Shown one piece after another: positions 55,468-63,988 of a DNA stretch of 64,000 nucleotides (the stretch's first letter is position 1; each line of letters begins with the position of its first letter). This DNA comes from Clostridiales bacterium. GTDB lineage: Bacteria > Bacillota > Clostridia > SK-Y3. The notes under the pieces were generated by a model. It searched no databases and was not told where the DNA came from. It saw only the letters and a program-made list of their open reading frames with translations. A program made the position numbers and the translations under genes. The stretch spans positions 1 through 64,000 of the forward strand of contig JASGMB010000001.1 of assembly GCA_030156665.1 (NCBI GenBank). The letters are read 5' to 3'.

Positions 55468-56712
55468 TTACTTCATCATGCTGCTAACTTTTTCTATGAA
55501 AAGTAATAATGAACGATAACTGATAAGTATAGTAACAAGGATAACAGCAATTGATAGTACATTGGTAGCAAGGTTATTTTTGTATTCTCCCATCTTTTCC
55601 TTGTTGTTTAGTGCAAAGTAAAGGAAAATCGCAATAATCGGTAAAATAATCGCATTAGCTGCTTGTGCAAAAAGAATTACTTCAATAGGACTTTTTTTAC
55701 CTAAAGCAGAAAGCAAAATACCGATAGCAAGAATAAACATCCATACTACTTTAAACTTTATGTCTTTTAAATCTTTTTTCCAACCCAAAGCACCTGACAT
55801 TGCATAAGCTGCAGCTAAAGGTGCTGCAATAGCAGAAGAAAATCCGGCAGAAAATAACCCGATTGCAAAAAACCATTTTGCCCAAGAGCCTAATAACGGT
55901 TCTAATTGTACAGCCATCTGCCCTGCATCTTTAATTTCAGTTGCTGTACCATAAAAAGCTGCGGAAGCGGTAACAATAATCGCCATAGATATGAATCCGC
56001 CCAATGTTATAGAAATAATAGTATCCATTCTAGCTTCCTTTGCCTGTTCTGGTTTACTCCATTTTTCCTGTACAGCAGAAGCATGTAAGAAAAGATTATA
56101 AGGTACAACTGTTGTGCCGATTAATCCCACAACGGTCAACCAGGCTCTGTCTGTATTAGGAACTGTAGGTATAAATAAACCTCTAAGGATTGCTCCCACA
56201 TCCGGCAAAGTGACTACAGCCGTTACAAAAAAAGTTATACTCATGATAATAACTAAAGTTACCAATACTTTTTCAATTCTTTTATAGCTGCCAGACCATA
56301 ACATAATAAATGCAACAATTCCTAACAATGGTCCCCAAATCTGACTGCTAATGGTAGGAAAAACAGATTTCAATCCTAGTGCTCCTCCCATAATATTACC
56401 TGTTTCATAGGCGGAGTTGCCGATAAAAATAGCTGAAACCACTAAAACAATAGCAAAAAATTTAGCAATAGGATTTGAAAATTGATTTCTCAGTGCCTCT
56501 CCCAGTCCTTGACGAGACACAACACCTAAACGTGCAGACATTTCTTGAAAGGTCATAGTCGCCAAAGTAGAAAATAACATTGCCCATAATAACGTATAAC
56601 CAAAACTTGCCCCTGAAACTGTAGCAGTCGTTACAGTCCCAGGACCTATAAAAGCTGCTGCTACTAAAGCACCTGGTCCGATATTTTTAAATCTCTCAGT
56701 CAATTTGCTCAC
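55468..56712 (-). CDS. Nramp-family transporter lacking canonical metal ligands
   Basis: A 414-residue membrane protein with about eleven helices and an Nramp overall plan. The first helix has AFIGPGTVTTA (residues 20-30), where metal-transporting Nramps have DPGN; here Asp and Asn are replaced by Gly and Thr. Helix six has GTTVVPYNLFLH (199-210), where MPHN is normal. Homologues of this kind (YcsG) sit in 5-oxoproline operons. The altered site argues against ordinary Mn/Fe transport. It is likely an uptake protein linked to the pathway; substrate inferred only. Start ATG at 56712, upstream of repeat D. Confidence 0.85.
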   Translation of the reverse strand: MSKLTERFKNIGPGALVAAAFIGPGTVTTATVSGASFGYTLLWAMLFSTLATMTFQEMSARLGVVSRQGLGEALRNQFSNPIAKFFAIVLVVSAIFIGNSAYETGNIMGGALGLKSVFPTISSQIWGPLLGIVAFIMLWSGSYKRIEKVLVTLVIIMSITFFVTAVVTLPDVGAILRGLFIPTVPNTDRAWLTVVGLIGTTVVPYNLFLHASAVQEKWSKPEQAKEARMDTIISITLGGFISMAIIVTASAAFYGTATEIKDAGQMAVQLEPLLGSWAKWFFAIGLFSAGFSSAIAAPLAAAYAMSGALGWKKDLKDIKFKVVWMFILAIGILLSALGKKSPIEVILFAQAANAIILPIIAIFLYFALNNKEKMGEYKNNLATNVLSIAVILVTILISYRSLLLFIEKVSSMMK

Positions 56713-56727
56713 TTCTAAAATTCCCCC

Positions 56728-56785
56728 TTTTATAATGACTGCGACAGCATCTCACTACTTGCAAACAAAATGAACGCCGCATAAA
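56728..56785. repeat. Dispersed repeat D, copy 2
   Basis: This stretch aligns without gaps to 43433-43490 and has a 21-base identical core at 56743-56763. It lies between the YcsI-like and Nramp-like genes. Further along (56827-56856) a 15-base unit, CTCGGAGAATAAAAT, is directly repeated twice. Confidence 0.7.
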
Positions 56786-56909
56786 TTTTTATCAAAATCT
56801 ATCGCTTCAATCACTTCGAGATTTACCTCGGAGAATAAAATCTCGGAGAATAAAATCAAAGATTTTGATATTTTTGAGTAATGTCAGAAAATTTGATTCT
56901 GACTTGTTT

Positions 56910-57710
56910 TTATATTGATGCTATATCTTCATCGACTAAATCAGTAATAAACATATGCCCTGGTGCATGCGTAATCATTAATGGCGGTTTAGCTTTCATC
57001 GCCACTGCCTGAGGTGTAACACCACAAGCCCAAAATACAGGTATTTCCCCTTCGCGAATTTGCACCGGGTCTCCAAATGATGGCTTGCCTATATCTTCAA
57101 TACCAATCAATTCCGGCCATCCTATGTGAATAGGTCCACCGTGAACTGCTGGAAAACGGGAAGTAACCTGTATTGCCTTTACCAGCTTTTCTCTTTTAAT
57201 TGGTCGCATGCTTACCACCATAGGCCCTTGAAAAATGCCGGCAGGTTCACATTGAATATTGGTAACATACATTGGTACATTGCACCCTTGTTCAATATGT
57301 CGTACCGGAATACCTGCATTCAATAACGCATTCTCAAATGTAAAACTGCAACCAAGAAGAAATACAACAAAATCATCTCTCCAGATGGAAACCAAGTTGT
57401 CTACTTCTTGCTCTAATATTCCATCTTTATAAATTCGATATTTTGGTACATCTGTACGAATGTCAGCTCCAGGAGCAATCCTTTTCGGCTCCCAATTTCC
57501 TACATCTGTAACCTCCAATAAAGGACAGGGTTTGGGGTTACGTTGACAAAATAATAAAAAATCAAAAGCTTGTTCTTTAGGAAGAATAACTAAATTTGTT
57601 TGAACTGCTCCTTTAGCCATTCCTGAAGTAGGTTGCCGAATTTTTCCCAGTCTTATTTGGTTGCGAATATCCTTTGCTGTCTTTTTTTCTAGGTTTTCTT
57701 TAGCAACCAT
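56910..57710 (-). CDS. Putative hydro-lyase, DUF1445 (YcsI-like)
   Basis: A 266-residue protein of the YcsI/DUF1445 family. Recognisable stretches: QPTSGMAKGAVQTNLVILP, LLEVTDVGNWEPK, FLLGCSFTFENAL, NIQCEPAGIFQGPMVVSMRP and FWACGVTPQAVA, ending ITHAPGHMFITDL. A related domain occurs in mammalian D-glutamate cyclase, which makes 5-oxo-D-proline, so a role in glutamate/oxoproline interconversion is plausible but unproven. It overlaps the end of pxpA by 11 bases and is clearly co-transcribed with it. Confidence 0.88.
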   Translation of the reverse strand: MVAKENLEKKTAKDIRNQIRLGKIRQPTSGMAKGAVQTNLVILPKEQAFDFLLFCQRNPKPCPLLEVTDVGNWEPKRIAPGADIRTDVPKYRIYKDGILEQEVDNLVSIWRDDFVVFLLGCSFTFENALLNAGIPVRHIEQGCNVPMYVTNIQCEPAGIFQGPMVVSMRPIKREKLVKAIQVTSRFPAVHGGPIHIGWPELIGIEDIGKPSFGDPVQIREGEIPVFWACGVTPQAVAMKAKPPLMITHAPGHMFITDLVDEDIASI

Positions 57711-58476
57711 AGAATATCTCCCCCAGTGAAGTAACTTTCACTCCAGCATTTTCTAATTCTTTTCTAATGCTCTGAATAAATTCAACTGCACCTAGCGTAT
57801 CACCATGAACACAGATAGAATCAGCATGAACCTCAATATCTTTTCCGTCCACCGCTGTTACTTTACCCTCTTTAATCATTCTAACAACGCGCTTGGCTAC
57901 TTCTTTCTCATCTTTTACGATAGCATTAGGCAGCTTTCTGGATACTAATGACCCATCTGAATTATAATTTCGGTCACCAAATACTTCGCAGGCTGTCATT
58001 AACCCTACTTCTTTCCCTGCTTTTTCCATTTCCGATCCAGCCAGCGCAAGCAAAATTAACTTCTTATCCACCTCATAAATCGCTTCAGCAATCGCTATGG
58101 ATAAGGATTTATCCACACCTGCAGCATTATATAATGCACCATGGGGTTTTACATGTTGCAATCTTATTCCCTGGGCATCACAAAAAGCTTTTAAAGCTCC
58201 AATTTGATAGATAATATAATCTTTTATCTCTACTGGATCCACATCCATTTTTCGTCTTCCGAACCCCAATAAATCCGGATAGCCCGGATGAGCTCCAACA
58301 CCTACATTGTAATCTTTTGCTAATTTTACTGTATTACTCATAACATGTGGATCCCCTGCATGAAAACCACACGCAATATTAGCAGACGTGATGTATTGAA
58401 TCGCTTTTTCATCTAATCCTAATTTATATCTTCCAAAACTTTCACCCATATCACAATTTATGTCAACCATTTTCAT
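57700..58476 (-). CDS. pxpA: 5-oxoprolinase subunit A (LamB/YcsF family)
   Basis: A 258-residue protein starting MKMVDINCDMGESFGRYKLG. The motif SANIACGFHAGDP, VGAHPGYPDLLGFGRRKM, LQHVKPHGALYN and SICVHGDTLGA are hallmarks of PxpA. The ATG at 58476 has AGGAGG about 10 bases upstream; the longer open frame adds 18 residues foreign to the family. It is the first gene of the group pxpA-ycsI-Nramp-pxpB-pxpC, the same set as the ycs/kip genes of Bacillus, without the kipR regulator. Confidence 0.94.
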   Translation of the reverse strand: MKMVDINCDMGESFGRYKLGLDEKAIQYITSANIACGFHAGDPHVMSNTVKLAKDYNVGVGAHPGYPDLLGFGRRKMDVDPVEIKDYIIYQIGALKAFCDAQGIRLQHVKPHGALYNAAGVDKSLSIAIAEAIYEVDKKLILLALAGSEMEKAGKEVGLMTACEVFGDRNYNSDGSLVSRKLPNAIVKDEKEVAKRVVRMIKEGKVTAVDGKDIEVHADSICVHGDTLGAVEFIQSIRKELENAGVKVTSLGEIFYGC

Positions 58477-58588
58477 GAGTAAACGTCCTCCTGTGTAATT
58501 GCATCCTTGTATACAATTATTTATGTACACATAACAATTTTATCGACAAAATTTAAACTTGTCAATCTTAAATTTTAAATTTTTGATC

Positions 58589-58640
58589 AATCCAATATTA
58601 AAAGCTCTATAGGACCCTATAGAGCTTTTAATATTGGATT
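58589..58640 (-). terminator. Very long perfect hairpin after the GH18 gene
   Basis: A 25-bp perfect inverted repeat (58589-58613 and 58616-58640, two-base loop) with the inner core GCTCTATAGG. The core stem on the minus strand is followed by CTTTTAATATT. It lies 9 bases past the stop at 58649 and upstream of pxpA, so it likely ends the GH18 transcript. Confidence 0.85.
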
Positions 58641-58648
58641 CGTTAATT

Positions 58649-60412
58649 TTATCTTTCAGAAGTTATGCTTTCAAACAATGGCCATACATTGAGATAATGA
58701 GGGTGAATTTGATCTTCTAAATCTGTAAAATCCGGCACTAATCCTAATCGCCATACAGAAATGCCATCAATACCAAACATCTGTGCAATTTTCATTTTTG
58801 CTTTTATGCTTCGTTCATCTTCATACCATATAAATTTTTTGCTATTCTCATCTTCAAAAACCAAGTACGGCAGTTGAGTACTACTAGAAAATTTCATTTG
58901 TCTATCTTTCAAACTACTATCTTCCATATATTGTCCAACTTTTTCATATAATAAATGTTTTGGCGCATCATCAATGACATTACCATCTTTAAATTCCCAT
59001 TGTATTGCATCAAAATTGATTTGGAGCAGTAACTTTTTTTTCGGTATCCCTTCTTTTGGGTCAATAGCGTATCGCAGAGCATAATAAATATCTTTTATGG
59101 GTGCTAAAGAAGGTATATTGCCTGCAAAAGATTCTTTCTCTTCTTCATTCAATTTTTTCGGGTCATAATCATGGGCCATTAAAATTACTTTGTCAGCAAT
59201 TTCTCCTATCGCTTTATAATCATATCCATCAAAAAATACTTGACCTGGTTCCCTTTTAGGATGAACACATACCATTAATTCTTTCTTTGCTTTGTCCAAC
59301 TCTTGCTTAAGTTGCGATAAAAAACTGATGAAATTATTCCTATCATCACCGGAATCCATTAACGCTTCAAAATCAATAACCACACCGTCAAATTCTACTG
59401 AAATATTATCTTTTTGTGTTTTATTTACCAGGTTAACAATATCCTCTATCACATAACTAGAATTTTTTTTATTGTTTAGCAATAGGGAAATTAATCCTAT
59501 ATTTTCTTCATTGATCATAATGCGATCCTGGTTAGTACCAAATACCATCATATATTTTTTAATATTGTTTTTTTCTGCTTGTTCTATCACTTTACTAAAA
59601 CCATCTGGAATATAAAATGGATGGTTAGATGCTGGCAGACTTATGGATAATTCAATTTGCCCGGATTGTTCATTGAATTCAATTCTGCTCCAACCAAAAC
59701 TCATCATATTAAAAACATTCATTTTGTCAATTTGAGGGTAGGAACGTATCGCATAAAATCCGTTTAAGCTTTGCAGTTTATGATTTAGAATATTATACAA
59801 CCTTACAAGCATTGCTGCTGCCTCTTGTCGAAGAGCATTCTGACCCGGTGCAAAAGCATCCACACTCTTTCCATAGATAATACCAAGATCTTTTGCAACG
59901 GTTATATAGCCTTTGTAATTTTTCACATCGCGAAATGGAGTTTGTTCTTTATTTAAAAGCTTAGCCAATTCATCATATTGCAGTGCCCTTACAATCATAA
60001 CAGCCATTTCTTCACGTGTAATATATTTATTGGGTTCAAACTTATTTTCCGGATACTCTGTTCGAAAAATAATTGAATTTTGAAGTCCTGCAATGATACT
60101 TTTATAATACCAGTCTGTTGCGCTTATATCGGTAAAAATCTCTTGTATTCGCTGGTTATTCACATCTATATTCAAGATTCTAATCAAAAAAGTCAAAAAC
60201 TCTGCTCTGGTAATATAATCATTGTAGCCAAATAAATCATTTCCTTTTCCTTTTGTAATATTTAATTCTTTCAGCTTATAAATATATTGCTCAGACCAAT
60301 CTCCGGGTGGAATATCTGTAAATTTCTCAACACTTTCTGCTTGTGCAAATACATTAATTGTTGAGGAAGTCATCAATATTATTATAATAAACATCATCAA
60401 ATACTTTTTCAT
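58649..60412 (-). CDS. SLH-domain glycoside hydrolase family 18 protein
   Basis: A secreted protein of about 587 residues. A signal peptide (ending VFAQA) is followed by three S-layer-homology modules (about residues 28-200: FTDIPPGDWSEQYIYKLKELNITKG-like start, ITRAEFLTFLIRIL, ITREEMAVMIVRAL, LRQEAAAMLVRLY). A GH18 domain then follows (about 220-580) with FDGVVIDFEAL as the catalytic strand (Glu as acid). It resembles YaaH-type enzymes acting on peptidoglycan or chitin-like glycans. SLH modules imply attachment to wall polymer. ATG at 60412, GGGAG 8 bases upstream; four bases separate the longer frame from mutS2. Confidence 0.9.
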   Translation of the reverse strand: MKKYLMMFIIIILMTSSTINVFAQAESVEKFTDIPPGDWSEQYIYKLKELNITKGKGNDLFGYNDYITRAEFLTFLIRILNIDVNNQRIQEIFTDISATDWYYKSIIAGLQNSIIFRTEYPENKFEPNKYITREEMAVMIVRALQYDELAKLLNKEQTPFRDVKNYKGYITVAKDLGIIYGKSVDAFAPGQNALRQEAAAMLVRLYNILNHKLQSLNGFYAIRSYPQIDKMNVFNMMSFGWSRIEFNEQSGQIELSISLPASNHPFYIPDGFSKVIEQAEKNNIKKYMMVFGTNQDRIMINEENIGLISLLLNNKKNSSYVIEDIVNLVNKTQKDNISVEFDGVVIDFEALMDSGDDRNNFISFLSQLKQELDKAKKELMVCVHPKREPGQVFFDGYDYKAIGEIADKVILMAHDYDPKKLNEEEKESFAGNIPSLAPIKDIYYALRYAIDPKEGIPKKKLLLQINFDAIQWEFKDGNVIDDAPKHLLYEKVGQYMEDSSLKDRQMKFSSSTQLPYLVFEDENSKKFIWYEDERSIKAKMKIAQMFGIDGISVWRLGLVPDFTDLEDQIHPHYLNVWPLFESITSER

Positions 60413-60430
60413 CGGTATTTCTCCCAATAA

Positions 60431-62818
60431 TTATTTTAATTCTACTATCGTAACTCCTGATTCACCTTCACCATATTTCCCCAAACGAAATGATTTGACG
60501 TGTCGGTTCGTTTTTAGCATATTATGAATACCATTTCTAAGGACACCCGTACCTTTTCCATGAATAATAGTTACCTGTTTTAATCCTGCAAGGGTCGCAT
60601 CATCTAAAAATTTATCGGTATTTAACAATGCATCATCTAACATCTGACCTCTTAAATCTAACTCGGGAGATATGTGCGCTGACTTAGAAATACCTATTTT
60701 GCCCGCACCTGTATTTCTTGCTATATCATTACTTTTATTTTCATCCTCTATTAATCTTAAATTAGAAATATGAACATTGATTTTCATAATACCTACTTGC
60801 ACTTGAACTTCTCCATTGGCATCAGGAGGCACTATGACACTACCTTTTTTATTCAAATTAGTAATCAGCACATCATCGCCGGGTTTAAGATTTGCAGGAG
60901 GTTTTGCGTATCCGTTTTTTGGCATAGCAGATTGAGCAAGAGATTTATCCAATGTATTGAGTTTATCCCTTAATTTGCTCCTTGCTTGTTCTATCGCTCT
61001 ATTTCTCTCTTTTTCTTCTGTTTCTTCCTGAATCTTTCTAATCTGCTGAATTAATTCCTCTGCCTCTTCTTTTGCCTGCTCAATAATCTTTCTAGCTTCT
61101 CGTCGTGCTTCATTTAACAACTTTTCTCTTTGAAGACGCAATTTATTTTGTTGTTCAATTAACTCATTTTTTAAAACTTCTGCTTCCTGTTTGTAACGTA
61201 CAGCCTTTTCCTTTTCTTGTTCGGCAGCTTGTCTATTTTGCTCTAAATTCGAAATAATATCTTCAAATTTAACATCTTCTTGAGAAACAAATTCTTTTGC
61301 CCGCTCAATAATCTTGTAATCTAACCCTAATCTGCTGGATATTGCAAAGGCATTGCTTTTCCCAGGAACGCCAATTAATAATTTATATGTTGGTCTTAAC
61401 GTTTCAACATCAAATTCACAAGATGCATTTTCTATTCCCTTTGTAGATAATGCAAATAACTTTAATTCACTGTAATGAGTGGTTGCTGCTGTTCGCACAC
61501 CCATTTGGTGAAGATAGTCTAATATAGACATCGCAAGCGCAGCACCTTCTACCGGATCTGTCCCCGCGCCTAACTCATCAAAAAGTACAAGTGATTCGTC
61601 ATCAACTTTTTGTAGTATTTTTATAATATTTGTCATATGGGATGAAAAGGTGCTTAAATTCTGCTCTATACTTTGTTCATCTCCGATATCGGCAAATACT
61701 TTTTTAAACACAGCTAACTCTGTCCCGTCGCTAGCAGGAACATGTAGACCCGATTGGGCTATCAAAGTAAATAATCCTATCGTCTTTAATGTAACAGTTT
61801 TTCCTCCTGTATTAGGCCCTGTAATCACTAATGTATCAAATTCTTTGCCCAAATAAATATCGGTAGCTACAACGATTTGAGGGTCAAGCAAAGGATGTCT
61901 TGCCTTTTTAATATCAATATATTGCTGGTCATTTATATTAGGTTCAACGGCATTCCATTCAAGACTTAGTTTAGCTTTTGCAAATATAAAGTCAAGGTGT
62001 GCAATAAGTTTAACATTGCTTTTTATACCCTCCGCATGTTCTTTAACCATATACGTCATTTCACTTAATATACGTTCTATTTCGTTTTTCTCTTTCGTTC
62101 GTAAAGAACGAAGTTCATTATTTGCTTCTACTACAGCCATAGGCTCAATAAAAAGTGTTGCACCACTAGCCGACGAATCATGCACAATTCCACTTACGTC
62201 ACCTTTATGTTCCGACTTAACTGGAATAACATATCTGTCTCCTCTGACTGTAACAATAGGTTCTTGTAAATATTTTTGATACTTGGAAGAATGGACAATG
62301 TTATTTAATATATCTTTAATTTTATTATTAATATTTCGCATTTGCCTTCTTATACTGCTTAGTTCCAAGCTGGCATTATCCGCAATTTCTTCTTCATTTA
62401 GTATACAAGTGGTAATGGTATCTTCCAGTTTTTTGAATATTTGTAATTCTTCAATGAGCATATCTAAAATAGGATAAGACTCTTCTTTCCGATCTGCTCC
62501 ACCGTACTTTTTCATATTACGTGCAATTTTCAATGCATGTGCAATTTCTAACAGCTCTTTAGGACTTAAGACTGCATCAATTTCTGCTCTTTTAATTGCA
62601 CCTCTAATATCCTTTAAGCCTGCAAGCGGGGCACTTCCTTTTTTTATTAGCATACTGACTGCTTCACTGGTTTCTTTTTGTAAATGTTTTATTTCATTGA
62701 GATCCGTTGTTGGGTAAAGGTTTAAAGCTTTTTCTTTACTCAAAACAGAAGTAGCTAATCCCGCTAATTTATCTAATATTTTATGGTATTCTAAAACTTT
62801 TAACGTCTTTTGGTCCAT
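60431..62818 (-). CDS. mutS2: Endonuclease MutS2
   Basis: A 795-residue protein. It has MutS-type core and lever domains, Walker A VITGPNTGGKTVTLKTIG (about residues 333-350), Walker B ESLVLFDELGAGTDPVEGAALA, a long coiled coil (about 520-630), a KOW-like region, and a C-terminal Smr nuclease domain (LDLRGQMLDDALL, VTIIHGKGTGVLRNGI). In Bacillus, MutS2 rescues collided ribosomes and in other bacteria it suppresses recombination. The GH18 gene follows its stop by 18 bases. Its upstream region holds repeats A and C. Confidence 0.96.
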   Translation of the reverse strand: MDQKTLKVLEYHKILDKLAGLATSVLSKEKALNLYPTTDLNEIKHLQKETSEAVSMLIKKGSAPLAGLKDIRGAIKRAEIDAVLSPKELLEIAHALKIARNMKKYGGADRKEESYPILDMLIEELQIFKKLEDTITTCILNEEEIADNASLELSSIRRQMRNINNKIKDILNNIVHSSKYQKYLQEPIVTVRGDRYVIPVKSEHKGDVSGIVHDSSASGATLFIEPMAVVEANNELRSLRTKEKNEIERILSEMTYMVKEHAEGIKSNVKLIAHLDFIFAKAKLSLEWNAVEPNINDQQYIDIKKARHPLLDPQIVVATDIYLGKEFDTLVITGPNTGGKTVTLKTIGLFTLIAQSGLHVPASDGTELAVFKKVFADIGDEQSIEQNLSTFSSHMTNIIKILQKVDDESLVLFDELGAGTDPVEGAALAMSILDYLHQMGVRTAATTHYSELKLFALSTKGIENASCEFDVETLRPTYKLLIGVPGKSNAFAISSRLGLDYKIIERAKEFVSQEDVKFEDIISNLEQNRQAAEQEKEKAVRYKQEAEVLKNELIEQQNKLRLQREKLLNEARREARKIIEQAKEEAEELIQQIRKIQEETEEKERNRAIEQARSKLRDKLNTLDKSLAQSAMPKNGYAKPPANLKPGDDVLITNLNKKGSVIVPPDANGEVQVQVGIMKINVHISNLRLIEDENKSNDIARNTGAGKIGISKSAHISPELDLRGQMLDDALLNTDKFLDDATLAGLKQVTIIHGKGTGVLRNGIHNMLKTNRHVKSFRLGKYGEGESGVTIVELK

Positions 62819-62848
62819 ATCATTACCTCATTTTTTATAGTTTAAACG

Positions 62849-62888
62849 TAATTATTATAACATAATTATTATAACATAATTATTGTAA
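62849..62888. repeat. 14-base tandem repeat upstream of mutS2
   Basis: The unit TAATTATTATAACA is present twice exactly and a third time in part (62849-62862, 62863-62876, 62877-62888). On the minus strand each full unit contains TATAAT, giving two -10-like boxes about 14 bases apart ahead of mutS2. No good -35 is visible. Confidence 0.6.
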
Positions 62889-62914
62889 ATCTGCTTAATT
62901 TTAATAATAACAGG

Positions 62915-62994
62915 GTACATTTAATTTATTTGAAGAATATTATTCCGCAACGTCCTTTCCATAATATTCTTCAAATAAAAAATATACGCCCATA
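62915..62994. repeat. Hairpin repeat, family A, copy 2
   Basis: An 80-base copy of the element at 13867-13966: arms TTTGAAGAATATTAT and ATAATATTCTTCAAA, with matching outer ends (TACATTTAATTTATTTG; AAAAAATATACGCCCA). The inner loop is shorter. It lies upstream of mutS2. Confidence 0.75.
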
Positions 62995-63009
62995 ATAACA
63001 TGTACATAC

Positions 63010-63109
63010 AAAAAAGGCTTCCAAAAGAAACATTTTTTTATGAAGCCTTTTTTGAAACGCATTTAACGGAAAGTATAAAACTAAGGAAAAACATACTTTT
63101 CTATGCGTT
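63010..63109. repeat. Structured repeat C, copy 2
   Basis: A hairpin A6-GGCTTC/GAAGCC-T6 (63010-63021, 63042-63053) precedes a large stem closed by AACGCAT (63056-63062) and ATGCGTT (63103-63109), with GGAAAGTAT pairing to ATACTTTTC inside. The sequence is over 80 percent identical to the relA copy through the stem. It is followed directly by copy 3. Confidence 0.75.
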
Positions 63110-63111
63110 AC

Positions 63112-63221
63112 AAAAAGTCTTTTTATAAAAGATTCTCAAGATTGACTTTTTTGAAACACATGACGGAAATTATAAATAAATTTATCCCCAGAGTACAAAG
63201 GTTTATAATTTCCTATGTGTT
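63112..63221. repeat. Structured repeat C, copy 3 (in tandem)
   Basis: A hairpin AAAAAGTC/GACTTTTT (63112-63119, 63144-63151) precedes a stem closed by AACACAT (63155-63161) and ATGTGTT (63215-63221). Inside, GGAAATTATAAA pairs with TTTATAATTTCC over 12 bp. Bases differ from copies 1 and 2 at paired positions while pairing is kept. Confidence 0.75.
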
Positions 63222-63228
63222 ATAAAAA

Positions 63229-63255
63229 ATACCACGGCATAAAATGCCGTGGTAT
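63229..63255 (-). terminator. Terminator of livF
   Basis: ATACCACGGCAT pairs perfectly with ATGCCGTGGTAT around AAA, followed on the minus strand by TTTTTTATAA. It lies 23 bases after the livF stop. Confidence 0.92.
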
Positions 63256-63277
63256 TTTCACATCACTTATAAAATGA

Positions 63278-63988
63278 TTATATACCAAGATATGCTTTTT
63301 TGATATCCGGGTTATCTAACAATTCTTTACTTGAGCCTTTAATTACGATTTGGCCTGTTTCAAATACATATCCTCTATCAGCAACAGATAATGCCTGTAA
63401 AAGATTTTGCTCTATTAATAGGATGGATACTCCTTCTGTTCTGATATTTTGTATAATTTCAAAAACTTCCTCCACGATGATGGGTGCAAGGCCTAATGAC
63501 GGCTCATCAAGTATTAGTAATTTCGGTTCCATCATAAGGGCCCGGGCAATCGCAAGCATTTGCTGTTGTCCTCCGCTAAGGGTGCCTGCCATCAAATTTG
63601 CCCTTTCTCTTAATATTGGAAATAAATCAAATACATACTCTATACGTTCGTTTCTTTTGGGTCGTGCACTTTTGGTGTATGCTCCCATCAATAGATTTTC
63701 TTTAACTGTTAAAGTACCCAGTATACCTCTCCCCTGCGGAATATGGGCAATCCCCAATTCAGGCCTTTTGTACGCCGGTATTTTAGTAATATCTTTATCA
63801 TACCATAAAACTTCACCCGATGTGAGTGGAATAAGTCCTGAAATTACCCGTAAAAGAGTAGTTTTTCCTGCTCCATTTGAGCCAACAAGTGTAACGACTT
63901 CCCCTTCATTTACTTCCAGTGAAACATCAAATAATACCTTCAGATCACCATAACCCGCATTTACATTTTTAATTTTTATCATCTGCAT
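63278..63988 (-). CDS. livF: ABC transporter ATP-binding protein LivF (branched-chain amino acid type)
   Basis: A 236-residue ATPase. Walker A VGSNGAGKTTLLR (about 36-48), Q-loop IPQGRGILGTLTVKENL (the GRxIFxxLTVxENL style of LivF), signature LSGGQQQMLAIARAL, Walker B LLILDEPSLGLAP and H-loop-like SILLIEQNL are intact. The family imports Leu/Ile/Val or related compounds. It is the last gene of its operon; livG, livM and livH would lie beyond the right edge. GGAGGAGG precedes two in-frame ATGs (63988 and 63982), and either may be the start. Confidence 0.93.
   Translation of the reverse strand: MQMIKIKNVNAGYGDLKVLFDVSLEVNEGEVVTLVGSNGAGKTTLLRVISGLIPLTSGEVLWYDKDITKIPAYKRPELGIAHIPQGRGILGTLTVKENLLMGAYTKSARPKRNERIEYVFDLFPILRERANLMAGTLSGGQQQMLAIARALMMEPKLLILDEPSLGLAPIIVEEVFEIIQNIRTEGVSILLIEQNLLQALSVADRGYVFETGQIVIKGSSKELLDNPDIKKAYLGI

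Noticed and set aside
62849-62888. Possible replication-origin iterons
   Set aside because: The unit is short and purely AT, there are fewer than three copies, and no DnaA boxes or replication gene are adjacent.
63300-63953. Plus-strand open frame of 217 codons opposite livF
   Set aside because: It is the mirror of a fully recognisable ABC ATPase. The long frame follows from codon composition, and it has no start signal.
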